In this document: piece by piece, positions 36,324-45,491 of the stretch
Layout of the letters: every line of letters begins with the position of its first letter
Numbering within the stretch: the stretch's first letter is position 1
Assembly: GCA_017303905.1 (NCBI GenBank)
Contig: JAFLBH010000001.1
Span: forward strand, 1,341,809-1,405,808
Source of the DNA: Bacteroidota bacterium
GTDB lineage: Bacteria; Bacteroidota; Bacteroidia; B-17B0; Aurantibacillaceae
Direction of reading: 5' to 3'
DNA length: 64,000 nt
The notes under the pieces: generated by a model
Databases searched by the model: none
Told to the model about the DNA's origin: nothing
What the model saw: only the letters and a program-made list of their open reading frames with translations
Translations under genes and position numbers: made by a program

Positions 36324-37014
36324 CTTGGGTAGGTTAATTAAAATATCGCTTTTATTCTTTTATTCTTTTACTGTTTTTTCTTTCAATCCTCCTGCAGTAA
36401 AAATCCCTCCTTATGCTTATCAAATTGCGTTGCTGAAATATAATGGCGGTGGTGACTGGTACTCAAATCTTGAGACGTCTTTACCAAATTTAATTAAGTT
36501 CTGTAATGAGAATTTAAAAACCAACATAAATCCCGAACAAGCCATCGTGGAAGTCGGAAGTCAGGAAATTTTTAATTATCCCTTCGTACACATGACCGGT
36601 CATGGCAATGTTATTTTTTCAACGCAGGAAGCTGAAAATTTACGTAATTATTTATTGGCCGGTGGATTTTTACACATTAGTGATAATTACGGCATGGATC
36701 AATTCGTGCGTACGCAAATGAAAAAAGTATTTCCCGAATTGGATTTTATCGAATTACCATTCAATCACCCAATCTATCATCAGAAATTTAGTTTTGATAA
36801 GGGTCTTCCTAAAATTCATGAGCATGACGACAAAGCACCAAAGGGATTTGGATTAATTTATAATGGTCGTCTCGTTTGCTTTTATGATGTGGAGTGTGAC
36901 TTGGGTGATGGTTGGGAAAGTTTCGAAGTGCACAAGGATAGTGAGGAAACACGACAAAAAGCACTCAAGATGGGCGCCAATATAATTTCTTACGCCTTTA
37001 CGCTTAAGAATTAA
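36283..37014 (+). CDS. DUF4159 domain-containing protein
   Basis: 243 residues from an ATG at 36283; a TTG at 36268 gives five more. A hydrophobic segment near the N-terminus (LIKISLLFFYSFTVFSF) suggests export. The DUF4159 core includes IALLKYNGGGDWYSNLETSL, HMTGHGNVIFSTQEAENLRNY, GGFLHISDNYGMD and a C-terminal LGDGWESFEVHKDSEETRQK. The family has a glutamine-amidotransferase-like fold without the catalytic set; function unknown. It overlaps the upstream gene by 41 bp, which supports coexpression. Confidence 0.88.
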   Translation: MIRITSSRERPKSSLGRLIKISLLFFYSFTVFSFNPPAVKIPPYAYQIALLKYNGGGDWYSNLETSLPNLIKFCNENLKTNINPEQAIVEVGSQEIFNYPFVHMTGHGNVIFSTQEAENLRNYLLAGGFLHISDNYGMDQFVRTQMKKVFPELDFIELPFNHPIYHQKFSFDKGLPKIHEHDDKAPKGFGLIYNGRLVCFYDVECDLGDGWESFEVHKDSEETRQKALKMGANIISYAFTLKN

Positions 37015-37108
37015 CCCGCTCATGTCGTTAATAATCCGTCAGCCATTTTCTCAAAATATATTTATGATAAGCTGTAACTTTAGCTTTGGTTAAAACGTTG
37101 TATGTAGG

Positions 37109-39571
37109 ATGCGCCAATTTTTTAAGATTTTATTTTTCTTTGCTGTAGTTATTGGGCACGCTCAATCTTATACACTTTCCGGTAAGCTTACCGATTCGAA
37201 AGGCGCTGCATTGCCATTTGCTTCAGTTATCATTAAAGGAACTACTATTGGCACGAATAGTAATGCCAACGGATTATTCACCTTAAGATTAAATAAAGGG
37301 TCTTACGAAATTATTTTTCAATCCATCGGTTACAAAAAAGTAATCAAGACTGTGGAGATGAATTCCGATCTCACTTTAAACATTGTTTTGCCGGCAGATA
37401 ATTACGAATTAAAAGAAGTTCAGATTAAAGCTGGTGAAGATCCGGCTTACGAAGTGATACGTCAAGCTATTAAGAAAAGAAAGTTTTACCTTAATCAAAT
37501 CAATTCATATACCTGTCGCGCTTACATTAAAGGTTTGCAGCGTTTAAATGAAATTCCAAAAAATCTTGGTAAGCTTTTAAAAATCACCATGGGCGAAAAT
37601 CCTATCGACTCCTCCATGCTCGGTGTTATATATTTAAGTGAGAGCGAGAGTAAGTACCATTACCGTAAACCGTCGGACGAAAAAGAAATTATGTACTCCA
37701 GTAAAGTGAGCGGCGATAACAAAGCGTTTAGTTTTAATCAGCTTAGCGATATGAAATTTAATTTTTACGAAAATTTGGTTTCGATTGACGGCTTGAGCGA
37801 CCGACCATTTATTTCACCTATTAACGAAAACGCATTTTTATCCTACCGCTATAAATTGCTTGGAACTATGTTCGAAGATGGTAAGATGATTAATAAAATT
37901 GAAGTGATTCCAAAACGGAAAACAGATCCTTGTTTTCATGGTGTTATTTACATAGTTGAGAATACCTGGCGTATTCATAGTGCCGATATGTATTTAACCA
38001 AGGATGCCAAAATAGATTTTGTAGATACACTTGAAATAAAACAATTACACGCTCCGGTGCGCGGTGATAGTATATGGATGCCGGTATCTTTTAATTTCGG
38101 ATTTAAGTTTAAGTTTTTAGGTTTCAGAGGTAACGGTTATTACAATGCAGTCGTTTCAGATTATGAGATTAATCCAACCTTCCCTAAAAAGTTTTTCAAA
38201 AATGAAATTTTAAAAGTGGAAGATGATGCTAATAAGAAAGATACTTCTTATTGGAAAGATAACCGTCCTATTCCTCTAACAAAGGAAGAAATAGATGATT
38301 ATAGAAAGAAAGACAGTATATCTAAAGTTACTGGATCAAAGCAGTACAAAGATTCGGTTGATAAACAGTTTAATAAGTTTAAAATTCAATCATTGATTCT
38401 CGGTTATAATTACCGGAACACATTTAAGAAAATTAATTTTAGTACTACAGGCTTACTTACCAGTGGTGTTCAATATAACACAGTAGAAGGCGTTAATGCC
38501 AGCATGAATTTTAATTTTTCAAAGGAATACGAAAACTTTAAGAATCATACTATTTCTGCGAGTATACGTTATGGATTTACCAATTTGTTGTGGGGAGGAA
38601 AAGTAGGCTGGAGTTATTTGCAGGATCCGCGCAAGTTTCAGCAGTTTGCTGTATATGCTCAATCAATGGTAAATCAGTTTAATGGTTCTAATCCGATTTC
38701 GGAATCCATGAACTCCATTTACTCCTTGTACTTAAACGATAACTTCATGAAGTTGTATAAGAAAACGTCTTTGCAGCTTTATTACAGACGAGAATTAATT
38801 AATGGTCTTTATTTTTACGGAACAATTGAATATGCAGAGCGCGCTCCATTACGAAACACATCTGATTTATTAATCAAGGATAACACAGAGAAATTATTTA
38901 CCAGCAACGATCCTTTGCACATAACTTCCGATGACTCATCTTTTACCGTAAACAATTCTTTGGTGGTTGATTTGGTTTTCAGAATCCGTTTTAAACAAAA
39001 ATATTATACAGTTCCTTATCGTAAAGTTATTTCCGGTTCTAAATATCCGCGCATTAATATTGGGTATAAAAAAGCAATACCGGGTTTAAATACTTCAGCC
39101 GATTATGATTTAGCAAGTATTCAAATGGATGATAACATTCAGTTAGGGTTGTTTGGAACGTTCTCATATCGCGCTATGGCGGGTTACTTCCTCAATAATA
39201 AAACCATGTACTTTATGGATTACAAACACTTTAATGGTAATCAAACGGTATTGGCCAACCAAAGTTATTTGAGTTCATTTAAATTATTGCCATACTATAC
39301 CTATAGTACAAAAAATTGGTTTGCCGAAGCGCATGGCGAACACCACTTTAACGGATTTATCTTTAATAAAATCCCTTTGCTAAAAAAGGCGCGTATACAA
39401 GAAGTGGTTGGCGGACATGTTTTATTTAATGATAAAATGGATCAGTATTACGAATTGAATTTTGGTATCGAAAAAATATTGCAAATCATTCGTTTTGATT
39501 ATGCATTGGGTTACGGACCATACGGTAAATTTAATCACGGGTTCTTAATAGGAATTGACGCAGAATTTTAA
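37109..39571 (+). CDS. Outer-membrane DUF5686/carboxypeptidase-regulatory-like protein
   Basis: 820 residues: signal peptide (about 1-18), a CarboxypepD_reg-like beta domain (about 20-105: TLSGKLTDSKGAALPFASVI, then GSYEIIFQSIGYKK), then the DUF5686 region with long aromatic beta strands to the C-terminus (final LIGIDAEF). The early part has a helical segment EVIRQAIKKRKFYLNQINSY, common in this family. It resembles TonB-receptor relatives but lacks a plug domain. Probably an outer-membrane barrel of unknown substrate. Confidence 0.88.
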   Translation: MRQFFKILFFFAVVIGHAQSYTLSGKLTDSKGAALPFASVIIKGTTIGTNSNANGLFTLRLNKGSYEIIFQSIGYKKVIKTVEMNSDLTLNIVLPADNYELKEVQIKAGEDPAYEVIRQAIKKRKFYLNQINSYTCRAYIKGLQRLNEIPKNLGKLLKITMGENPIDSSMLGVIYLSESESKYHYRKPSDEKEIMYSSKVSGDNKAFSFNQLSDMKFNFYENLVSIDGLSDRPFISPINENAFLSYRYKLLGTMFEDGKMINKIEVIPKRKTDPCFHGVIYIVENTWRIHSADMYLTKDAKIDFVDTLEIKQLHAPVRGDSIWMPVSFNFGFKFKFLGFRGNGYYNAVVSDYEINPTFPKKFFKNEILKVEDDANKKDTSYWKDNRPIPLTKEEIDDYRKKDSISKVTGSKQYKDSVDKQFNKFKIQSLILGYNYRNTFKKINFSTTGLLTSGVQYNTVEGVNASMNFNFSKEYENFKNHTISASIRYGFTNLLWGGKVGWSYLQDPRKFQQFAVYAQSMVNQFNGSNPISESMNSIYSLYLNDNFMKLYKKTSLQLYYRRELINGLYFYGTIEYAERAPLRNTSDLLIKDNTEKLFTSNDPLHITSDDSSFTVNNSLVVDLVFRIRFKQKYYTVPYRKVISGSKYPRINIGYKKAIPGLNTSADYDLASIQMDDNIQLGLFGTFSYRAMAGYFLNNKTMYFMDYKHFNGNQTVLANQSYLSSFKLLPYYTYSTKNWFAEAHGEHHFNGFIFNKIPLLKKARIQEVVGGHVLFNDKMDQYYELNFGIEKILQIIRFDYALGYGPYGKFNHGFLIGIDAEF

Positions 39572-39577
39572 TTAACG

Positions 39578-39660
39578 TGTCACTTCGTCCCGATAGCTAT
39601 CGGGAGGAGTTGAGAAGTGAATAAAATACAAATAAGGTCTCGACTACGCTCGATCTGACA
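39578..39660 (+). repeat. Dispersed repeat family 1, full copy
   Basis: Begins TGTCACTTCGTCCCGATAGC and ends CTCGACTACGCTCGATCTGA. It shares both halves and their order with the inverted copy at 9245-9320 and its right half with 8062-8085. The perfect palindrome CCCGATAGCTATCGGG lies within. Located between two coding genes, directly after a stop codon. Confidence 0.75.
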
Positions 39661-39671
39661 AAAAGAAGAAT

Positions 39672-40988
39672 ATGAAAAAACTATTTTTATTAATTATTAC
39701 AGTATTGACTTTGAAGGCAAAGGCAATCGACTATCCAATAAAATCGACTGTATTGGATAACGGATTAAAAGTAATTGTGTGTGAGAAAAACACCAATCAA
39801 ATGGCACAAGTGGAAGTTTGGTATCGTGTTGGAAGTAAAGACGAGTGGGATGGAGTACGCGGCATGGCTCACATGTTCGAACACATGATGTTTAGAGGTT
39901 CAAAGAATTTTAGCGGCGAAGGTGATATTTACATCAAACTCATTGAAAAGATGGGAGGAAATGTAAATGCCTATACCACTTTTGACAGAACAGTTTATCA
40001 CCAAGAAGTGCAATCGCAACATGTAGATAAGGTTTTGGAAATGGAAGCCGATCGCATGGCGAATTTAATTTTAGACCAAAAAGTATTGGATACCGAGCGT
40101 GAAGTCGTTGGTGAAGAGTTGAGGTTAGGTCAGAATAATTGGTATCAGCGAATGATGTCGGAGCGATACAAATATTTATATCCTAAGAACCATCCTTACC
40201 AAATTGATGTGATTGGAAATCTAAATGAAATTACAGCGTTTACAACAAAACAATGTCAGGATTTCTATGATAAGTATTACAGTCCTAATAATGCTTTCAT
40301 TGTTGTTACCGGTAATGTAAAAGCAGAAGATGTTTTTGCTTATGCTAAAAAACATTTTGGGAGCATCAAAAAACAATTGCCGTTAAACGATAAAAAGCCG
40401 GAGCCGGATATTTTTAATCACGTTATTGAAAAGGAAGAAATGTCGGTGGATTTTCCGGTGCAAATTTATTCTTATATCATTCCATCACCGGCATTCGGAC
40501 ATAAAGACTATTATGCGTTTAATTTATTAACGGAATTATTATTTAGTAATTCAAATTCATTAGTAAATACAAGCGTAGTAAGTGAAGGGAATCTTGCTTA
40601 CCAGATTGTTCCTTCAGCCGATGAATCTAGAATGTATAATAACTACGCCACATTTGATGTGGTAATGCAAGCCGCCATGGGAAATGCGAAAGTGAAAAAG
40701 GTTATTAATAAAGAAATTAACGACATTATAGTGGATGGTCCGGAGCAAGAAATAATCGATAACTATATTTCAAACTTGGAGGCACAAGAAGCATTTGCCA
40801 AGTACTCGAACAACAGTATTGCTTATGAATTGGGTTTCGCCGAATATTATTATGAAGATTATACTAAGTACAATGCTAAAATGGAGGCGTATAAAAAGAT
40901 AAAGGCAGATGATTTAAAAATTATCGCGCAAACGTATTTTAATCCCGAGAAACTGAAAGTTATTAATATCAAACCTATAATGGAATAA
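39672..40988 (+). CDS. M16 family zinc metallopeptidase, catalytic subunit
   Basis: 438 residues with a signal peptide (about 1-18), so probably periplasmic. The inverted zinc motif HxxEH is intact (His67, Glu70, His71 in AHMFEHMMFRGS), followed downstream by the conserved acidic helix VLEMEADRMANL. It pairs with the next gene, which starts 2 bp after its stop and lacks the motif, the usual M16B arrangement of one active and one inactive subunit. Substrates are probably peptides; unknown. Confidence 0.94.
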   Translation: MKKLFLLIITVLTLKAKAIDYPIKSTVLDNGLKVIVCEKNTNQMAQVEVWYRVGSKDEWDGVRGMAHMFEHMMFRGSKNFSGEGDIYIKLIEKMGGNVNAYTTFDRTVYHQEVQSQHVDKVLEMEADRMANLILDQKVLDTEREVVGEELRLGQNNWYQRMMSERYKYLYPKNHPYQIDVIGNLNEITAFTTKQCQDFYDKYYSPNNAFIVVTGNVKAEDVFAYAKKHFGSIKKQLPLNDKKPEPDIFNHVIEKEEMSVDFPVQIYSYIIPSPAFGHKDYYAFNLLTELLFSNSNSLVNTSVVSEGNLAYQIVPSADESRMYNNYATFDVVMQAAMGNAKVKKVINKEINDIIVDGPEQEIIDNYISNLEAQEAFAKYSNNSIAYELGFAEYYYEDYTKYNAKMEAYKKIKADDLKIIAQTYFNPEKLKVINIKPIME

Positions 40989-40989
40989 T

Positions 40990-42342
40990 ATGAAAAGGAT
41001 TTTATCTATACTGACAATAATATTGATTTCCGTTCAAATGTTCGGACAGGAAATTCCAACACTGGAGACCTATACATTAAAGAACGGACTCAAAATATAT
41101 TTAATGCAATACGGGAAGATTGACGCAATTAATGTGAAGTTGATGGTGAATACCGGTGAAAAAAATGAAGTGCCGGGGCAGCAAGGATACGCTGAAATTA
41201 CAGCGGAGATGTTATTGCGCGGAAACGCTAAGTATACGCAGCAGCAACAAAGTGATATGGCCTTTAAATTAGGAGGTGAGTTATCCGCGGCTTCAGGTAA
41301 AGATTATACAACCGTTAACGCGAATTGCTTGAGTAAAAATTTTGATGCCATGATGGATTTATTCAGCGCGGCGATTATGTTACCAAAGTTTGATAAAGAA
41401 AAATTAGATATGATGATTTCCGGTTTAATCGATTATAACATGCCGGCTAAAATGGATATTTCTGATTTAGCGGATGTGTTTAGTGATTATTTCGTATATG
41501 GAATTTCTAATCCGCTAGGAAGAAATTATTACAAAGCACAGTTGCAGCTCGTTACTCCGGATAAAATAAAAGAGTTTCATGCTTTTAATTTCACGCCAAA
41601 AAACTCATCAGTAATTGTGTGTGGCAAATTTGATGCAACTAATGTTAAAGCAATTGTAGAAAAATATTTTGGCGGCTGGCAATCAACTTTTGGTGAGGTA
41701 AATGGTGTAGCGTTGGATTTTCCGCAAATAAAGAAGAAGGAAATGGCTTTTATAAATAGAAGTCGCGCGACGCAATGCGCTTTAAGCTGGACGAAAATTG
41801 CACCTTCTGTAAAGGATAAGGATTTAATTGCGTTTACTGTTGCCAATCGCATTTTTAATGTGGTGTTGTTTTCTGAAATCCGTGAGAAGGGCGGAAAAAC
41901 CTATTCCATAGGCAGCTCGCATGAAACCTCTCGCTTTTCAAATTTGTTTCAAGTAGGTTGTTCAGTAAGAAGCGATGAGATGCTGAATACGATTAATTTA
42001 TTCGATAAGACATTGCTAAATTTTAATCAGGCTGCTGTTACTCAAGAAGAATTTGAAAGAGCCGTACGAGCCATTAAAATTGACATCATGAGCGCGGAGA
42101 TGCCGGCTAATGTTTCATCGTTATATAATCCTGTGATTTACGATTTTAATAAGCGTAAGAATTATCTGACGGATTTGGATGCGGTTAAAATGGAAGATGT
42201 ACAAAAGGTTATAAAGAAGTACTATACATCAGATTCTTATAAGTTAGTTATTGCGGGAGATGAAACTGTTGTGGCATCGCAATTATCGTCTATAAGCGGC
42301 TTAATTAAATTGAAGCCTTCCGACATAGAAAAAGATAATTAA
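40990..42342 (+). CDS. M16 family peptidase-like, non-catalytic subunit
   Basis: 450 residues with a signal peptide (about 1-19, ending SVQMFGQ). The M16 fold is recognisable (GQQGYAEITAEMLLRGNAKY in place of HxxEH; REKGGKTYSIGSSHETS in the C-terminal half), but no zinc ligands remain. It most likely forms a heterodimer with the preceding active subunit and closes the peptide chamber. Its TAA overlaps the stop of the convergent CHAT gene by a shared TTAA. Confidence 0.92.
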   Translation: MKRILSILTIILISVQMFGQEIPTLETYTLKNGLKIYLMQYGKIDAINVKLMVNTGEKNEVPGQQGYAEITAEMLLRGNAKYTQQQQSDMAFKLGGELSAASGKDYTTVNANCLSKNFDAMMDLFSAAIMLPKFDKEKLDMMISGLIDYNMPAKMDISDLADVFSDYFVYGISNPLGRNYYKAQLQLVTPDKIKEFHAFNFTPKNSSVIVCGKFDATNVKAIVEKYFGGWQSTFGEVNGVALDFPQIKKKEMAFINRSRATQCALSWTKIAPSVKDKDLIAFTVANRIFNVVLFSEIREKGGKTYSIGSSHETSRFSNLFQVGCSVRSDEMLNTINLFDKTLLNFNQAAVTQEEFERAVRAIKIDIMSAEMPANVSSLYNPVIYDFNKRKNYLTDLDAVKMEDVQKVIKKYYTSDSYKLVIAGDETVVASQLSSISGLIKLKPSDIEKDN

Positions 42343-45300
42343 TTCCCTAGTAACACAAATGCGGCCCAATAATAAGGGTGTGGATATTTTTTACGCACCT
42401 CCGCTTGTGCTTTTTTGAAGGCCGGAGAAATGTTTTCGCGACTTGGATTCATTGACCAGTTTTTATAAAACTCACTCATCAGTATTTGAGTAGCTTCATC
42501 ATCCACTACCCATAAACTCATGATGAGATTTTTTGCACCTGCAATGTAAAAAGCGCGCTGCAATCCAAATACACCCTGGTTATTCATGTCAACCCCTAAT
42601 CCCGTTTCGCAGGCAGAGAGTACCACTAAATCTGTATTGTATAAATTAAGTAAAGAAGCTTCGTACGCCGTAAAAATACCATCTTGATCTTTGTAAATGT
42701 TTACGGTATCGCGTGCTACCACTGACGCACCGGCCATCATGATACCTGAGCGTAGAAGTGGATTGGTTTTTAATTTTGTTGTTTCAAATCCTAAGATGCT
42801 TTTATCTACGTTATCCATGACATCCTTTAAAAAGAAACCGTGTGTAGCGATGTGCAATACTTTGGGCGATTGTACTTTTTTCAATTGCGCCTCCGTGGCG
42901 AATTTATCAATGTAAACTTTTGTTTGCCATTTGTTTTCTTTCAAGGAAGACGAGATATTATCTACTTCGGTTTGAGTTCCCGGAAGTGCGGGTAATTCCG
43001 AAAAACCAAATCGGTTCACAGCTAATGGTGTGGAAATTTTTACTTGTGTTTTTTCTGATTTAAAATCATACTCATAATCAGGGTTACCAAACAAAATAGC
43101 GGAATTAGTTTTGTTAATACTAGCTTTATCCAGAATATTGCTAAGATTCGGAACTAAGGTAAGGTTTACCTGATCTAACACATAGGATCTGGTTATTGGC
43201 TCCTGTAACGAGTATAAATTAATCTGATTAAATACGCCATCAGTTGAAACATAAAGTTTAGCGATGCTTGTTAAATGAGAGGCAATCGGTTTCCAAAAGC
43301 GTTCATATGACTTTAAATCTTCTTTTCTGTTCTCTATTTGCTCTCTGTAAAAATCAATATAGTCTGATTCAAATAACTCCGAGTTTTTAAAAGTAATAGC
43401 GATTGGTGCCGTAGAATTTTTGTTGACAAACAACGCTACATATTCAAGAACACTTGTTGTATCGGATGTATTATTGTAACGGCGGAGTATGCTTAGGGCA
43501 CCTTCGTTGTTTTGTAATTTGTCTTTAATGTCTTTAAAACGTATTTGTTTCCTTTCGGTAAATAAATTGGTTTTGCTTTTTAGTTCTTGCTCCAGCTTAG
43601 CCGCTTGTTGTTCCAACTCAGCCATGTTCCAATAGCTGTTTTGAAAATCCAGATCGCGAAACGCACCGGATAAAAGTTGTTTGGTATTAAGCCATTTATT
43701 ATAGGTGTTAACGAGAGCCGTATCATTACTGCTTAAGATAGCTTTGCGTGTGTTGATGCTGCGATTTAGCGGCAATGATTTGATGAATAATTGATAATCA
43801 TAACATGCTGTTAAGAGGGCACTGTGGTTTTCATTTGGGAAAGCTTTAATGAAAGCGAATACAAAACTGGTGAATTCATCAAAACGCCCTTCCAGTAGTT
43901 GGTAATAGGAATTTTGTTCATCCTCACTCATGCTTTCAAAAAATTTGTCGAATTGCTCTTTATAATTATCAAGGGATTGAATAAAGAGGCCTTTCGAATT
44001 TTGAAAATCATTCATCTTCCATTTTACCACCGCAAGATTATACACGCCATCCGTATAATCAATGTGTTTTTCACCAAATTTCTTTTTTAGAATGTCATTT
44101 GATTTTTCAATGCACTCAATCGCTTGCTTGTAATTATTCTGACGGAAATAAACAATACCGAGACTACGTAAATAGTAAGCGTAACGTTCGTTGTCTTCTC
44201 CGGTCATTTGCTTCATGATTTCCAGTGAACGCAATTTTATTTTTTCCGCTTCTTTATAACGCTTTTGTTCAGCGTAAACAGTTCCTAAGCTGTTAATGCA
44301 ATTAGCGTAGTAAGGATGGTATTCGCCTAATACCTCCTTATAAATATCTTTTGCCTCAAGCAAATATTTTTCGCCGCCATCGTAATCGTATTGGTCAATA
44401 TGCACCAAAGCCATATTACTTAAAGCATTGGCATAATTAACGTGTTTGGTGCCTACTGAGTTTTTTCTGATTTCAATTACTTCCAATAATAAATCGAAAG
44501 CTTGTTTATACCTTCCGAGCATCCGGTACAAATCAGCTTTGTTGCTTAGTGAGTTCGTGTAGTCAGGCACAAAATCTAGTTTCAGTTTTTTGTAAATGGC
44601 CGTGCAATTATCAAAAGACTCTTCAGCTTTCTGAAATTCAGAAATAGCTTTATAGCAAAGTCCAAGGTTATTGTAAATAGTCGCTGAGGATAAATCATCA
44701 TTCCTGCTGAATTTTTTTGAAAGTTCAAGTGCTTTATTCTGAAGTTTAATAGCTTCATCGTAATTGGCTAAATGTCGGTGTGCTTCCGCTGTATTATTAA
44801 TAATGGTAATATAATCGGCTGTATCAATTGGATTTAAAGAAGCGTGGATTTTCATTAGTTTCTCAAATATTTCAAGTGCTTTAGTGTAATCACCGTAACC
44901 CTCATTGATGCGCGCATCGTTATTCAGACAGATAAGATATTCGCGGTCTTTCTCGCCATTCATGGTTTTGAAGTAATACAATAAAGCATCGTTATACATT
45001 TTCGCTTCGTTGTATTTCCCCATTTCCACATACATTTCTGCGAGCACTTTAAACCGCATGGTGTATTGTATACTGCTTTGTCCGTATACAGCCGCTAAGG
45101 TTGGTAAAGATTTTATGAAAAGCGGTTCCGCTGTTGTGTAGTATCCGACATGATTATATAAACAAGCTAAATCATACTGGTAGAAGGCACGGTAAATGGT
45201 GTCGTTAATTTCCTTGGTGATATCAATCGCTTTGTTGAAGAGTTGAATGGCCTCAGGGTATTTCTCTTCCTTAAAAGCATTAGAGCCTAAATAATCGTAT

Positions 45301-45491
45301 ATAATCGACTTCTCGATTTTATTTGACTCTAAATCTTTTTCATGTTTCTTTAAAAAGGAATTTAATTCTTCGTTAGAAAACGATTCACCGTTATCAATTC
45401 TTTTTTGAATAGGTTCCCAAGCTTTCGCGAAATTCTGCGTGTAAGCATTGAGTGATAAAAAAGTAATTAGAAAAAAGATAATCTTATTCAT
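42339..45491 (-). CDS. Exported TPR protein with C-terminal CHAT (caspase-like) protease domain
   Basis: 1050 residues: signal peptide (about 1-18, ending LNAYTQ), about a dozen TPR-like repeats (about 45-520; for example YAYYLRSLGIVYFRQNNYKQ), a helical coil region (about 540-700), and a CHAT domain (about 750-1050). The catalytic pair is present: His884 in HIATHGFF and Cys961 in LSACETGLG. CHAT is a clan CD cysteine peptidase fold related to caspases and separase. The signal peptide places it in the periplasm or beyond, unlike the cytoplasmic TPR-CHAT of CRISPR systems. Its ATG overlaps the dusB stop (TAATG), so it is translated from the dusB message. Confidence 0.93.
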   Translation of the reverse strand: MNKIIFFLITFLSLNAYTQNFAKAWEPIQKRIDNGESFSNEELNSFLKKHEKDLESNKIEKSIIYDYLGSNAFKEEKYPEAIQLFNKAIDITKEINDTIYRAFYQYDLACLYNHVGYYTTAEPLFIKSLPTLAAVYGQSSIQYTMRFKVLAEMYVEMGKYNEAKMYNDALLYYFKTMNGEKDREYLICLNNDARINEGYGDYTKALEIFEKLMKIHASLNPIDTADYITIINNTAEAHRHLANYDEAIKLQNKALELSKKFSRNDDLSSATIYNNLGLCYKAISEFQKAEESFDNCTAIYKKLKLDFVPDYTNSLSNKADLYRMLGRYKQAFDLLLEVIEIRKNSVGTKHVNYANALSNMALVHIDQYDYDGGEKYLLEAKDIYKEVLGEYHPYYANCINSLGTVYAEQKRYKEAEKIKLRSLEIMKQMTGEDNERYAYYLRSLGIVYFRQNNYKQAIECIEKSNDILKKKFGEKHIDYTDGVYNLAVVKWKMNDFQNSKGLFIQSLDNYKEQFDKFFESMSEDEQNSYYQLLEGRFDEFTSFVFAFIKAFPNENHSALLTACYDYQLFIKSLPLNRSINTRKAILSSNDTALVNTYNKWLNTKQLLSGAFRDLDFQNSYWNMAELEQQAAKLEQELKSKTNLFTERKQIRFKDIKDKLQNNEGALSILRRYNNTSDTTSVLEYVALFVNKNSTAPIAITFKNSELFESDYIDFYREQIENRKEDLKSYERFWKPIASHLTSIAKLYVSTDGVFNQINLYSLQEPITRSYVLDQVNLTLVPNLSNILDKASINKTNSAILFGNPDYEYDFKSEKTQVKISTPLAVNRFGFSELPALPGTQTEVDNISSSLKENKWQTKVYIDKFATEAQLKKVQSPKVLHIATHGFFLKDVMDNVDKSILGFETTKLKTNPLLRSGIMMAGASVVARDTVNIYKDQDGIFTAYEASLLNLYNTDLVVLSACETGLGVDMNNQGVFGLQRAFYIAGAKNLIMSLWVVDDEATQILMSEFYKNWSMNPSRENISPAFKKAQAEVRKKYPHPYYWAAFVLLGN

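Noticed and set aside
42339-45491. CRISPR-associated TPR-CHAT (Craspase) system
   Set aside because: The protein has a signal peptide and there is no gRAMP/Cas7-11 effector or CRISPR array in the window.
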